A DNA stretch of 64,000 nt from Deltaproteobacteria bacterium (GTDB lineage: Bacteria; Desulfobacterota; Desulfobacteria; Desulfobacterales; Desulfatirhabdiaceae). The position numbers were made by a program, and so were the translations under genes. The stretch is taken from positions 1 through 64,000 of the forward strand of contig JACRBZ010000086.1 of the NCBI GenBank assembly GCA_016219185.1, written 5' to 3'. Below, one piece after another: positions 54,178 to 62,706 of this stretch (position 1 is its first letter; every line of letters begins with the position of its first letter). The notes under the pieces were generated by a model. The model saw only the letters and a list, made by a program, of their open reading frames with translations. It ran no database searches and had not been told where the DNA came from.

Positions 54178-54712
54178 AGTCATGTTTGCCGGTTTTGGCG
54201 GTCAAGGCATTTTGTTAAGCGCCAAGATTTTGGCCCACGCCGCCATGGAACAGGGATTTGAAGTCGTGTGGATCCCTTCCTACGGCCCCGAAATGCGGGG
54301 AGGGACCGCTTACTGCATGGTCGTCATCAGCGATCGACCCATCGGATCCCCCATCATTCGTAACCCCACGCATCTAGTGGCCATGAACCGGCCCTCGCTG
54401 GAGAAATTTGCTCCCGTGGTCAAACCGGGAGGCGTCATTTTGATCAACAGCTCCCTGATAACCGTAGGCTGCGGCAGAACCGACGTGGACGAATTCATCG
54501 TTCCGGTCAATGACATCGCCATTGGCCTGGGTAGCATCAGATCCGCCAATATTGTGGCCCTGTCCGCTTTTGCGGCCCGCAGCAAAATGGTGGACAATGA
54601 TATTCTGCGCGAATGCGTCAAGGAGGAGTTTTCTAGTAAAGCCAAACTCATTCCCTTGAACATGAAGGCGGTTGATGAAGGGCAGAAGGCAGCCCTGATC
54701 AAGGATAAGTAA
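54167..54712 (+). CDS. 2-oxoacid:ferredoxin oxidoreductase gamma subunit
   Basis: 181 residues; GGAGG 5 nt before the ATG, which overlaps the beta gene by 11 nt. The MFAGFGGQGILLSAKILA and PSYGPEMRGGTAYC motifs are those of the gamma domain. With the ferredoxin, alpha and beta genes it completes the complex that feeds electrons from 2-oxoacids to ferredoxin. Confidence 0.93.
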   Translation: MQSEVMFAGFGGQGILLSAKILAHAAMEQGFEVVWIPSYGPEMRGGTAYCMVVISDRPIGSPIIRNPTHLVAMNRPSLEKFAPVVKPGGVILINSSLITVGCGRTDVDEFIVPVNDIAIGLGSIRSANIVALSAFAARSKMVDNDILRECVKEEFSSKAKLIPLNMKAVDEGQKAALIKDK

Positions 54713-54719
54713 AACAAAC

Positions 54720-54789
54720 AGGCCGGTCTCCCAGGCAAAAAAACATGTCAAACACATGTTTTTCGAAGCAGGGATTCCGGCCTCTTTTC
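54720..54789 (+). terminator. Nested hairpin terminator after the vor cluster
   Basis: AGGCCGG (54720-54726) pairs with CCGGCCT (54777-54783), and inside it AAAAACATGT (54739-54748) pairs with ACATGTTTTT (54754-54763). The outer stem is followed by CTTTTCG. Confidence 0.65.
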
Positions 54790-54838
54790 GTTGGAGTTTA
54801 TGTGATTTCCACACGTTGGCCAATAATATATCGAGTCC

Positions 54839-55927
54839 ATGATGATTCTTAAGATTCCAGAATACATTCAGTCCATCGAGCCCTATAAGCCCGGAAAGCC
54901 CATTGAGGAACTGGCCAGGGAACACGGCATTCAACACGCCATCAAACTGGCTTCAAACGAAAACCCGATAGGACCCTCACCCATGGCGGTTCAGGCAATC
55001 ACCCTTGCCTTGTCCAACCTTCATCGGTACCCGGACGGAAGAGGCCATGATCTGACGGTTAAACTGTCCAGCCGTCTGGGTTTTTCCCCGGATCATTTCG
55101 TTCTGGGAAATGGCTCGGACGATCTGATCGGCATGCTGACCCGGGCACTGCTTCAGCCCGGCGATGAGGTCATCATCCCCACGCCTTCGTTTTTAATGTA
55201 TGACATCGATGTCCGAAGCGCCGGCGCCATTCCCGTTCGCGTGCCCCTGCGGTCTCTGGCGGTTTGCACTGATGATCTTCTGGAAAGGGTGACTTCACGG
55301 ACCAGAATGATTTTCATCTGCAATCCCAACAACCCGACCGGCACGGTCATGTCCCGTATTGATTTCGAGGCATTTCTCGGGACACTGCCGCCGGGCATCG
55401 TTGTAGTTGTGGATGAAGCGTACATGGAGTTTGTCAGGGACCCGAACTGCGTCAACAGCATGGAATTTATTCATGGAGACCGGCCGGTTGTGTCCTTAAG
55501 AACTTTTTCAAAAGCCTACGGCTTAGCCGGGCTTCGGATTGGTTATGGCGTCATGGCGCCCGAGCTTGCCGGAATACTCCACCGGATTCGTCAACCGTTC
55601 AATGCCAGCCTGCTGGCTCAGGCCGGAGCCGTTGCCGCATTGGAAGATGAGGCGTTTTTAAATAAGACCGTTCAAACCGTGCATGAAGGTCTCGATTACC
55701 TGTATATGGAACTGGACAGGATGAGAGTCCGGTATTTTCCCACTCAGGCCAATTTTTTTCTGATCGATGCGGGGCAAAATGCGGACATGGTTTTTGAAAA
55801 CATGCTGAAAAAAGGCGTAATTGTCCGTTCCATGACTTCCTACGGTTATCCTGAATATATTCGTGTCAACACGGGCCTTCCGGAAGAAAACAAACGGCTG
55901 GTTCAGGCTATAGAACAGGTACTGTGA
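54839..55927 (+). CDS. hisC: Histidinol-phosphate aminotransferase
   Basis: 362 residues, PLP-dependent. KLASNENPIGPS, the CNPNNPTGT motif, DEAYMEF and the Schiff-base Lys in FSKAYGLAGLRIGYG. It starts the hisC-cmk pair; no other his genes are in the window, so the enzyme may also serve aromatic amino acid transamination. Confidence 0.94.
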   Translation: MMILKIPEYIQSIEPYKPGKPIEELAREHGIQHAIKLASNENPIGPSPMAVQAITLALSNLHRYPDGRGHDLTVKLSSRLGFSPDHFVLGNGSDDLIGMLTRALLQPGDEVIIPTPSFLMYDIDVRSAGAIPVRVPLRSLAVCTDDLLERVTSRTRMIFICNPNNPTGTVMSRIDFEAFLGTLPPGIVVVVDEAYMEFVRDPNCVNSMEFIHGDRPVVSLRTFSKAYGLAGLRIGYGVMAPELAGILHRIRQPFNASLLAQAGAVAALEDEAFLNKTVQTVHEGLDYLYMELDRMRVRYFPTQANFFLIDAGQNADMVFENMLKKGVIVRSMTSYGYPEYIRVNTGLPEENKRLVQAIEQVL

Positions 55928-56644
55928 ATGAACCCGGCTCCATTTGACGACTCTCATCCGGCAACGCCCCCTCTGCTGATCACCATAGACGGACCCGCGG
56001 GCGCCGGAAAGACGACGGTCAGCCGGCTTCTTGCCGAACAGCTCAAATACCGGTATCTGGACACCGGCGCGCTTTATCGCTCAGTTGCTTACAGCATCCT
56101 GGTAAATGACATCGATTTTGAGGATGATGAAGCGCTGGCAGCGCACCTGAAGGAATTCGACTTGACCTCGCGTCCGGATAATAACGGGTTTCGCCTGTTT
56201 TGGAAGGATCGGGATATTACGGATCAAATCAGAACCCCTGAAATCTCCATGATGGCTTCCGCTGTTTCCGCCAAACCCGCTGTGCGAAGCTTTCTTCTGG
56301 GTATGCAGCGGGAAATGGGGAAAGCCAAAGCCCTGGTGTGTGAAGGCCGCGACATGGGAACGGTGATATTTCCGGAAGCGGATATTAAATTTTTTTTGGA
56401 TGCCGACCCTCATGTGAGAGCCTGTCGGCGTTACAAGGAAATGCCGTCAAAGGCAGCCGTCACCCTCGAAGATATTTCCAGGGACATGCTGCAAAGGGAT
56501 CAAAATGACAGCCAGCGGGCGCTTTCTCCGTTGAAACCCGCGGACGACGCCATTCGGATTGACTGCACCGATATCGACCCTCAAACTGTGGTCAAACTGA
56601 TGATGGCCTGCATTGTTCGAATGCTTAAGGCCAAAAATCAGTAG
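55928..56644 (+). CDS. cmk: Cytidylate kinase
   Basis: 238 residues, phosphorylates CMP/dCMP. ATG directly after the hisC stop. P-loop DGPAGAGKTT, YLDTGALYR, CEGRDMGTVIFP and RALSPL are all present. The cmk-rpsA order is common in bacteria. Confidence 0.96.
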   Translation: MNPAPFDDSHPATPPLLITIDGPAGAGKTTVSRLLAEQLKYRYLDTGALYRSVAYSILVNDIDFEDDEALAAHLKEFDLTSRPDNNGFRLFWKDRDITDQIRTPEISMMASAVSAKPAVRSFLLGMQREMGKAKALVCEGRDMGTVIFPEADIKFFLDADPHVRACRRYKEMPSKAAVTLEDISRDMLQRDQNDSQRALSPLKPADDAIRIDCTDIDPQTVVKLMMACIVRMLKAKNQ

Positions 56645-56789
56645 TCGGAAAGATTCCATCTTTAATTTGCTGACAATACCCCCTTTTTTTCAGCACAAAG
56701 ATGAATATCTTTTGTAGCATGCGATAATGCAAAATTACCGATCAGGTTCTGGTCTCCGGCACCGGACTCCTCTCACAAAAATTTAGATA

Positions 56790-56845
56790 TTGTTTTTTCA
56801 AAGACTCTCTGATATATAAGAACAGATATACTGGCGACAGTATAT
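56790..56845 (+). promoter_or_regulatory. rpsA promoter and leader hairpin
   Basis: TTGTTT (56790-56795), 17-bp spacer, TATATA (56813-56818). Just after it ATATACTG (56826-56833) pairs with CAGTATAT (56838-56845) around a GCGA tetraloop of the GNRA type. The hairpin would be at the very start of the rpsA mRNA and could take part in S1 autoregulation. Confidence 0.55.
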
Positions 56846-56888
56846 GGTTTAGCAGGTAAAATAAGGCTAAGGGGGATAGTTAACTTTC

Positions 56889-58676
56889 ATGGAAAATAAC
56901 ACAGAAATCAATGCAGAACCAACAATTCAAACTCCGACGGTTATTCCAATGAACCAGGTGGACACGTTTGATGATGCCCAGGAGGCATCTGAAGGCATGG
57001 ACAACCTGATGGAAATGTACGAGGAGAGCTTTAAACGCTTTGCAGAAGGCGAAGTGGTTACGGGCCGTATCATTTCGGTAGACAAAGATCACGTGCTGGT
57101 GGATATCGGATACAAATCCGAGGGCCAGATCCGGATCCACGAATTCCGGGATGAGAATGGGAATATCGTCGTCAAGACCGGCGACTCGGTTGAGGTCATG
57201 GTGGAATGGTGGGATGATGAAAACGAAGTCGTCATTCTTTCCAAAGAAAAAGCCGCCAAGGTCAAGGTGTGGGACGATATCAAAAAAGCCCATGATAATG
57301 ATGAAGTGATTCAGGGCATTATCCTGGCACGCGTTAAAGGCGGTTTTTCCGTCGACGTCGGTGTCCAGGCATTCTTGCCCGGATCTCAGGCAGATCTGCG
57401 CCCGATTCGCAATCTGGACGAAATGGTTGGAAAGACCTTCAATTTTAAGGTCCTTAAATATAACCGAAAACGCAGCAATATCGTTCTCTCCAGACGCGCC
57501 CTGCTCGAGCAGGAAAGAGAAACCAAACGCTCCGCCACATTGACCACCATCCATGAAGGTAAAATCCTGAGCGGAACCGTAAAAAACCTTACCGAATATG
57601 GCGTTTTTGTGGATCTTGGCGGCGTTGACGGCCTGCTTCACATTACGGACATTTCGTGGGGCCGGGTCAAGCATCCTTCCGAGCTCTTCAAAGTCGGAGA
57701 TGAAATTACCGTCAAGGTATTGAATCTGGATGTTGAAAAAGAACGCGTCTCCCTGGGCATGAAACAATTAACTCAAGATCCGTGGATTGCCGCGGTTGAA
57801 AAATATCCGATCGGAGCACGCATTTCCGGAAAAGTGGTCAGCCTTACCGATTACGGCGCATTCGTCGAACTTGAAGAAGGCATTGAAGGCCTCATTCACG
57901 TTTCCGAAATGTCCTGGACCCGGAAAGTTCGCCATCCTTCCAAGATCGTCTCCATCGGCGACATGGTCGATGCGGTTGTGCTGGACATCAAACCGGAAAA
58001 TCGCCGGATTTCTCTGGGAATGAAACAGATCGCACCCAATCCCTGGGATGTGATCAGTGAAAAATATCCGGTCGGCACCACCATTGAAGGCAAGATCAAG
58101 AACATCACGGATTTCGGTATCTTCATCGGAATTGATGAAGGCATTGACGGTCTGGTTCATATTTCCGATATTTCCTGGACAAAGCGCATCAAACACCCCT
58201 CGGAAATTTATAAAAAAGGGGATGTGATTCAAGCCATTGTTCTGGATATCGAAAAAGACAACGAGCGGTTTTCCCTGGGCATCAAGCAGCTTCAGCCAGA
58301 CCCCTGGAAAACAGTGGCGCAGCGGTATGAAGTGGGCAAAATCATTACCGGTACCGTCACCAACCTGACGGATTTTGGTATCTTTGTCGAACTTGAGGAA
58401 GGCATCGAGGGACTGGTTCATGTTTCCGAAATCAGCAAGGAAAAAATCAAGACCCCGGTTGGCAAATTCAATATCAACGACGTCATTACGGCACGGGTCA
58501 TGAACATCAACAGCGATGAAAGACGGATCGGACTTTCCATCAAGCGTCTTGAAGTGGAAGATGAACAGGCGCTCTTGTCCGAGTATGTCAACAGCATGAA
58601 GCCCGGACCCTCGACTTTCGGGGAGCTTCTCAAGGAAAATCTCCAGGAAAAGCTGAGCAACGAATCCAATCAGTAA
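56889..58676 (+). CDS. rpsA: 30S ribosomal protein S1
   Basis: 595 residues with six S1 RNA-binding repeats, the later four marked by VxxLTDYGAFVELEEGIEGLIHVSEMSW-type sequences. S1 helps mRNA loading. An AAGGGGG lies about 13 nt before the ATG, rather far; S1 mRNAs often have weak signals. Confidence 0.97.
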   Translation: MENNTEINAEPTIQTPTVIPMNQVDTFDDAQEASEGMDNLMEMYEESFKRFAEGEVVTGRIISVDKDHVLVDIGYKSEGQIRIHEFRDENGNIVVKTGDSVEVMVEWWDDENEVVILSKEKAAKVKVWDDIKKAHDNDEVIQGIILARVKGGFSVDVGVQAFLPGSQADLRPIRNLDEMVGKTFNFKVLKYNRKRSNIVLSRRALLEQERETKRSATLTTIHEGKILSGTVKNLTEYGVFVDLGGVDGLLHITDISWGRVKHPSELFKVGDEITVKVLNLDVEKERVSLGMKQLTQDPWIAAVEKYPIGARISGKVVSLTDYGAFVELEEGIEGLIHVSEMSWTRKVRHPSKIVSIGDMVDAVVLDIKPENRRISLGMKQIAPNPWDVISEKYPVGTTIEGKIKNITDFGIFIGIDEGIDGLVHISDISWTKRIKHPSEIYKKGDVIQAIVLDIEKDNERFSLGIKQLQPDPWKTVAQRYEVGKIITGTVTNLTDFGIFVELEEGIEGLVHVSEISKEKIKTPVGKFNINDVITARVMNINSDERRIGLSIKRLEVEDEQALLSEYVNSMKPGPSTFGELLKENLQEKLSNESNQ

Positions 58677-58709
58677 CGCTTTTGTGATGAAAGCGAGAAA
58701 TTGCTTTGG

Positions 58710-58735
58710 CCTCTCCCTTTGCAAAAAGGGAGAGG
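58710..58735. repeat. CCTCTCCC hairpin repeat, copy 1
   Basis: CCTCTCCCTTT pairs perfectly with AAAGGGAGAGG around a GCAA loop. There is no T-run. A related hairpin stands at 60201-60228, so this is probably a dispersed palindrome. Confidence 0.6.
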
Positions 58736-58887
58736 AAAACGACTTACATCTTCATCCGTTCTCACGTTTTCTTTTTGGGAGCGAGGAATCTTCTCAGGCC
58801 CTGGCGATTCTGCCATAATTCAGCCCTGCCGTTTTGTAGAATTTCGCCCCCGAATTGAGTCCATCACCTTTTAATTGGAATCATATC

Positions 58888-59784
58888 ATGTTCTCCAGAA
58901 GACATCCCTATCTGCATTTCCTATTGATTTTTTCATCCATCGTCTCGGTTTCGGCTATCGCAGTATCGCTGATTGTAATGATGGGAATCAAATACTCAAC
59001 CCAGAACGATGTTATTTCGGACGCTGGAGAAAAAGTCGGCGTCATTGAAGTGAAAGGCTATATTGCCGACCCCCAGGAAACCATTCAGGACATCCGCCGG
59101 TATCGCGAAGACAACTCGATTAAGGCCATTGTTCTTCGAATTGACTCACCAGGCGGCGGCGTCGGCCCTTCGCAGGAAATTTCCAGGGAAATCCAGAGAA
59201 CACTTCAGGATAAAAAAGTTATCGCCTCCCTTGGCGCCGTTGCGGCTTCAGGCGGATATTATATTGCGTCAGCAGCCAGTGGCATTGTCGCCAATCCGGG
59301 CACGATAACCGGAAGCATCGGCGTCATCATGGGATTTACAGACATCCAGGGACTTCTTCAGAAAATCGGGGTCACGCCGGTTGTCGTTAAAAGCGGTCAG
59401 TACAAGGATATCGGCTCTCCTGTCCGAGCGATGACGGATTCAGAAAGAACCATTCTTCAGGCGTTTTCGGATCAGGTTCATCGACAGTTTATCACGGCGA
59501 TTGCGGAAGGCCGGCATCTTGAATACGAAAAAGTGACCGCGATCGCCGATGGCCGGATATTGACCGGCGAAAATGCCCATGAACTGGGGCTGGTTGACCG
59601 ACTCGGAAACCTGGAAGATGCCATTTCATGGGCGGGAGAGATGGGCGGCATCACCGGCAAGGTATCAGCGGTTTATGCCAAGGATAAAAAATATACGTTC
59701 ATCAAACGGTTGGCCGAGTCTTCACTTCATGAAATAATGAGTCAACTATCCGCTTATCATCTTTTTGCCGGGTATGTTTTATAA
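58888..59784 (+). CDS. sppA: Signal peptide peptidase SppA
   Basis: 298 residues from the ATG at 58888. N-terminal membrane helix (about 10-35). Catalytic Ser in GAVAASGGYYIASAA and Lys in SGQYKDIGSP. It is the short (single-repeat) form of SppA that degrades leftover signal peptides. Confidence 0.94.
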   Translation: MFSRRHPYLHFLLIFSSIVSVSAIAVSLIVMMGIKYSTQNDVISDAGEKVGVIEVKGYIADPQETIQDIRRYREDNSIKAIVLRIDSPGGGVGPSQEISREIQRTLQDKKVIASLGAVAASGGYYIASAASGIVANPGTITGSIGVIMGFTDIQGLLQKIGVTPVVVKSGQYKDIGSPVRAMTDSERTILQAFSDQVHRQFITAIAEGRHLEYEKVTAIADGRILTGENAHELGLVDRLGNLEDAISWAGEMGGITGKVSAVYAKDKKYTFIKRLAESSLHEIMSQLSAYHLFAGYVL

Positions 59785-60021
59785 AAAAGCTGGAATATCA
59801 GTGTGGTATCTTAATCGGTGGCAAAGGATCGGAGACTCCATGCCCCATAAGGTGAATAAAACCAATGATTCCTTTTTGAAACCATTGGCTATGCAAGGGA
59901 AATTTGGCTGAAAAACTGAATGGCAAAAAAAACGTTTGAGGCAGAAAAAACATTTGGTAAAAAAAATACCAAAATTAATGAATGCTTGCTCGGGAAATAT
60001 CTACAAGTATTTTATTTTATG

Positions 60022-60098
60022 TGGTCGGGACGACTGGATTTGAACCAGCGACCCCAGCGTCCCGAACGCTGTGCTCTACCAGGCTGAGCCACGTCCCG
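60022..60098 (-). tRNA. tRNA-Pro(CGG)
   Basis: 77 bases with encoded CCA. Acceptor CGGGACG/CGTCCCG, D-arm with GGCTCAGCCTGGTAGAGC, anticodon loop TTCGGGA giving CGG, T-arm CTGG-TTCGAAT-CCAG. All stems pair. Confidence 0.97.
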
Positions 60099-60200
60099 AC
60101 TCATCTCTCTTTTTTATGACAGCAGCGCCCGATTGTCAATGAAAAACAAATGAAATCATGAGCCAAGATGCGTTTTTCTTCAGGATGAATTCACTCTTTT

Positions 60201-60228
60201 GGCCTCTCCCCAGAAAAAGAGGGAGAGG
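60201..60228. repeat. CCTCTCCC hairpin repeat, copy 2
   Basis: GCCTCTCCC pairs with GGGAGAGGC around a 10-nt A-rich loop. It lies just past the purA stop but lacks a T-run on either strand. Confidence 0.55.
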
Positions 60229-60243
60229 CGATTCACCTGTAGT

Positions 60244-61533
60244 TTACGAAAAAGGATGGGTGACCACAATCGTTTCATCCCTGCCTGGCCCGACCGAGAT
60301 GATACCAATGGATACGCGGCTCAGTTCTTCAATCCGGTTCAGGTAGTTTCGGGTGTTCCGGGGAAGGTCTTCTTTTTTGCGGATGCCTGAAATATCCTCG
60401 GACCATCCGGGAAGCGTTTCATAAACCGGCTTGCATTTGGACAGCACCTTCAGGCTGGAAGGGAATTCCGTCAGCACTTTGCCCTGATATGCATATCCGG
60501 TGCAGATGTTTAACGCATCAAAGCCGCCAAGCACGTCCAGTTTGGTGATGGTCAGGCTGGTCAGTCCGTTCAGTCGCACCGCATTGTTCAGTACAACCAT
60601 ATCGAGCCAGCCACAACGTCGTTTTCTGCCGGTTGTTGCGCCGAATTCGGCGCCTTTCTGCTGAATTCGATCACCCGCTTCATCAAACAGCTCCGATGGG
60701 AATGGCCCCTGCCCCACGCGGGTGGTGTATGCCTTGACAATGCCGATAACACCGGTGATCCGTCCGGGTCCGACACCTGATCCGCAGCAGGCATTTCCTG
60801 AAACCGTATTGGATGAGGTGACATAGGGATAGGTGCCGTGATCGATATCCAGATGGGTCCCCTGAGCGCCCTCGAAAAGAAGCTGTTTGCCCACGGAAAT
60901 GGCCTGATCCAGTTCAACTGAAATATTGGTCACATAGGGCAAAAGGCGTTCCGCATACCGGCTGAAGGTTTCGATAATGGGTTGGGGGTCCAGTGGAGCG
61001 GTTGAAAGATAGTTTTTCAGATAATAATTCTTTTCATCCAGAAAAGACAGAAGCCTTTCCTTAAACAGCTCCGGATCGATTAATTCAACAAAACGAATGC
61101 CCCGCCGGGAAATCTTGTCTTCATAACAGGGGCCGATACCACGGCCGGTTGTGCCGATTTTCTGAGCGCCCATGAGATGCTCACGGGCAACATCAATCAG
61201 CTTATGATAGGGCATGATCAAATGGGCCAGTTCACTGATCTTCAGCCTCTCCGGTCCCACATCAATTCCCCGGCCGGTGAGATAGTCCATTTCATCAATC
61301 AGTACCTGCGGATCCACGACCACTCCGTTGCCGATATAACAGATTTTTTTCTGCAGTATACCGGAGGGAACCAGATGGCTGATAAACTGCTCACCGTTCA
61401 CCACCATGGTGTGACCGGCATTGTTTCCGCCCTGAAACCGGACCACCACATCGGCAAGATCCGCGAGCAGATCGACAATTTTTCCCTTACCCTCATCCCC
61501 CCATTGGGTTCCAACGATTACTATGTTTGCCAC
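60244..61533 (-). CDS. purA: Adenylosuccinate synthetase
   Basis: 429 residues, joins IMP and Asp using GTP for AMP synthesis. GTG start with AAAGGAG 7 nt upstream. GTQWGDEGKGKIVD, the switch GNNAGHT, and the RKRRCGWLD motif are intact. Confidence 0.97.
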   Translation of the reverse strand: MANIVIVGTQWGDEGKGKIVDLLADLADVVVRFQGGNNAGHTMVVNGEQFISHLVPSGILQKKICYIGNGVVVDPQVLIDEMDYLTGRGIDVGPERLKISELAHLIMPYHKLIDVAREHLMGAQKIGTTGRGIGPCYEDKISRRGIRFVELIDPELFKERLLSFLDEKNYYLKNYLSTAPLDPQPIIETFSRYAERLLPYVTNISVELDQAISVGKQLLFEGAQGTHLDIDHGTYPYVTSSNTVSGNACCGSGVGPGRITGVIGIVKAYTTRVGQGPFPSELFDEAGDRIQQKGAEFGATTGRKRRCGWLDMVVLNNAVRLNGLTSLTITKLDVLGGFDALNICTGYAYQGKVLTEFPSSLKVLSKCKPVYETLPGWSEDISGIRKKEDLPRNTRNYLNRIEELSRVSIGIISVGPGRDETIVVTHPFS

Positions 61534-61640
61534 GCGTCGCTCCTTTGGTTAACGACTCCTTAAAGAAAGTCATCAAAATATTTCCGTCAAGACCTTTCGA
61601 GTTGGCAACCTCACCAAACCGCCTCAAGGAATGCACCAGC

Positions 61641-62138
61641 CTACCCGATCGGATGAGATCTCCTGTCTCGGAAAAAGCGCTGAAGGATCTCTCTGCATTC
61701 GGTTTCACAAACCCCGGATATGACCTCCAGGCGGTGATTCAGACGCTTATCGGCCGATAAATCATACAGAGATCCGGCAGCGCCCCACCTGGAATCTCCG
61801 GCTCCATAAATAAGCCTGCCGACCCGGGCGTGAATGATTGCTCCCATACACATCATACAGGGTTCTACCGTAACATACAGTGTTGTGTTTAACAATCGGT
61901 AATTCTGGATCAGTTTGGCCGCATGGCGAAGTGCAAGGATTTCCGCATGCGCCGTCGGATCGGATAATGAAATGGTCTGATTATGCGTTGAAGCCAGCAC
62001 CGACCCCGATTCCGAAATCAAAACAGCGCCAACCGGCACTTCTTCTTCCTGAAATGCTGCTGCTGCCTCGGAAAGCGCCAGATTCATCACAATGCCATGA
62101 GCGTTTGTCGGATCTATATCTGCTTTTTTGAATTGCAT
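61641..62138 (-). CDS. tadA: tRNA adenosine deaminase
   Basis: 165 residues, deaminates the wobble A34 of tRNA-Arg(ACG) to inosine. Active-site HAE and the zinc PCMMC. The start at 62138 gives an N-terminal extension; an internal ATG at residue 18 is where many homologues begin. Its known substrate, tRNA-Arg(ACG), is encoded 72 bp away. Confidence 0.94.
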   Translation of the reverse strand: MQFKKADIDPTNAHGIVMNLALSEAAAAFQEEEVPVGAVLISESGSVLASTHNQTISLSDPTAHAEILALRHAAKLIQNYRLLNTTLYVTVEPCMMCMGAIIHARVGRLIYGAGDSRWGAAGSLYDLSADKRLNHRLEVISGVCETECREILQRFFRDRRSHPIG

Positions 62139-62210
62139 TCCGGTGCAAAGCCCCCATCAGGTTATCATTGACATTATCGTCTGTTTAACCTATAAATAAA
62201 AAATTAATTA

Positions 62211-62287
62211 GCGCCCGTAGCTCAGCTGGATAGAGTACCGGACTACGAATCCGTCGGTCGAACGTTCGAATCGTTTCGGGCGCGCCA
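62211..62287 (+). tRNA. tRNA-Arg(ACG)
   Basis: 77 bases with encoded CCA. Acceptor GCGCCCG/CGGGCGC, anticodon loop CTACGAA giving ACG, T-arm GAACG-TTCGAAT-CGTTT (including one G-T pair). Confidence 0.96.
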
Positions 62288-62294
62288 TAAAATC

Positions 62295-62326
62295 AAGGGG
62301 CTACCTTAAAAGGTAGCCCCTTTTGT
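62295..62326 (+). terminator. tRNA-Arg terminator
   Basis: AAGGGGCTACCTT (62295-62307) pairs perfectly with AAGGTAGCCCCTT (62310-62322), followed by more T residues. Confidence 0.9.
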
Positions 62327-62472
62327 TTTCCGGTGTGCTTATAGTGTGCTTTTTATTTTTACTGCATCATAAAATCCGCTTAAGATAAAGGCAATAAAAA
62401 AGCCATCGATCCATCCAACCAGGGTGAGCAGAACGTGCTGTTGTTGCCCGCTGGATGGTTTTACATTGGGGA

Positions 62473-62673
62473 CTACAATGGATGATGATGCTTTTTCCAG
62501 AGTTCACGCAATGCCTGCAAGGTCAGATCCGGCAGTGGCACAATACGATCTTTATGGCCTTTGCCCCGGCGGATATGAACTTTTTTACGCCCTGCATCGA
62601 TATCACCGACCTGAAGAGTCAATGCCTCTTCAAGGCGAAGTCCCATGAAAGTTGTTTTTTTTCTGCCGCGCAT
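62473..62673 (-). pseudogene. Fragment of a tyrosine recombinase
   Basis: 66 codons match the middle of the catalytic domain of integron/XerD-type recombinases: GLRLEEALTLQVGDID carries the first Arg and KGHKDRIVPL the Lys. The frame is cut at the N-terminal side, and after KKHHHPL it hits a stop followed by more stops. The His-Arg-His-Tyr part is missing. It is a decayed leftover of a mobile element beside tRNA-Arg. Confidence 0.8.
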
Positions 62674-62706
62674 GCGGCTTCGTCCAACAAAAACCCTTGC
62701 TGTACC

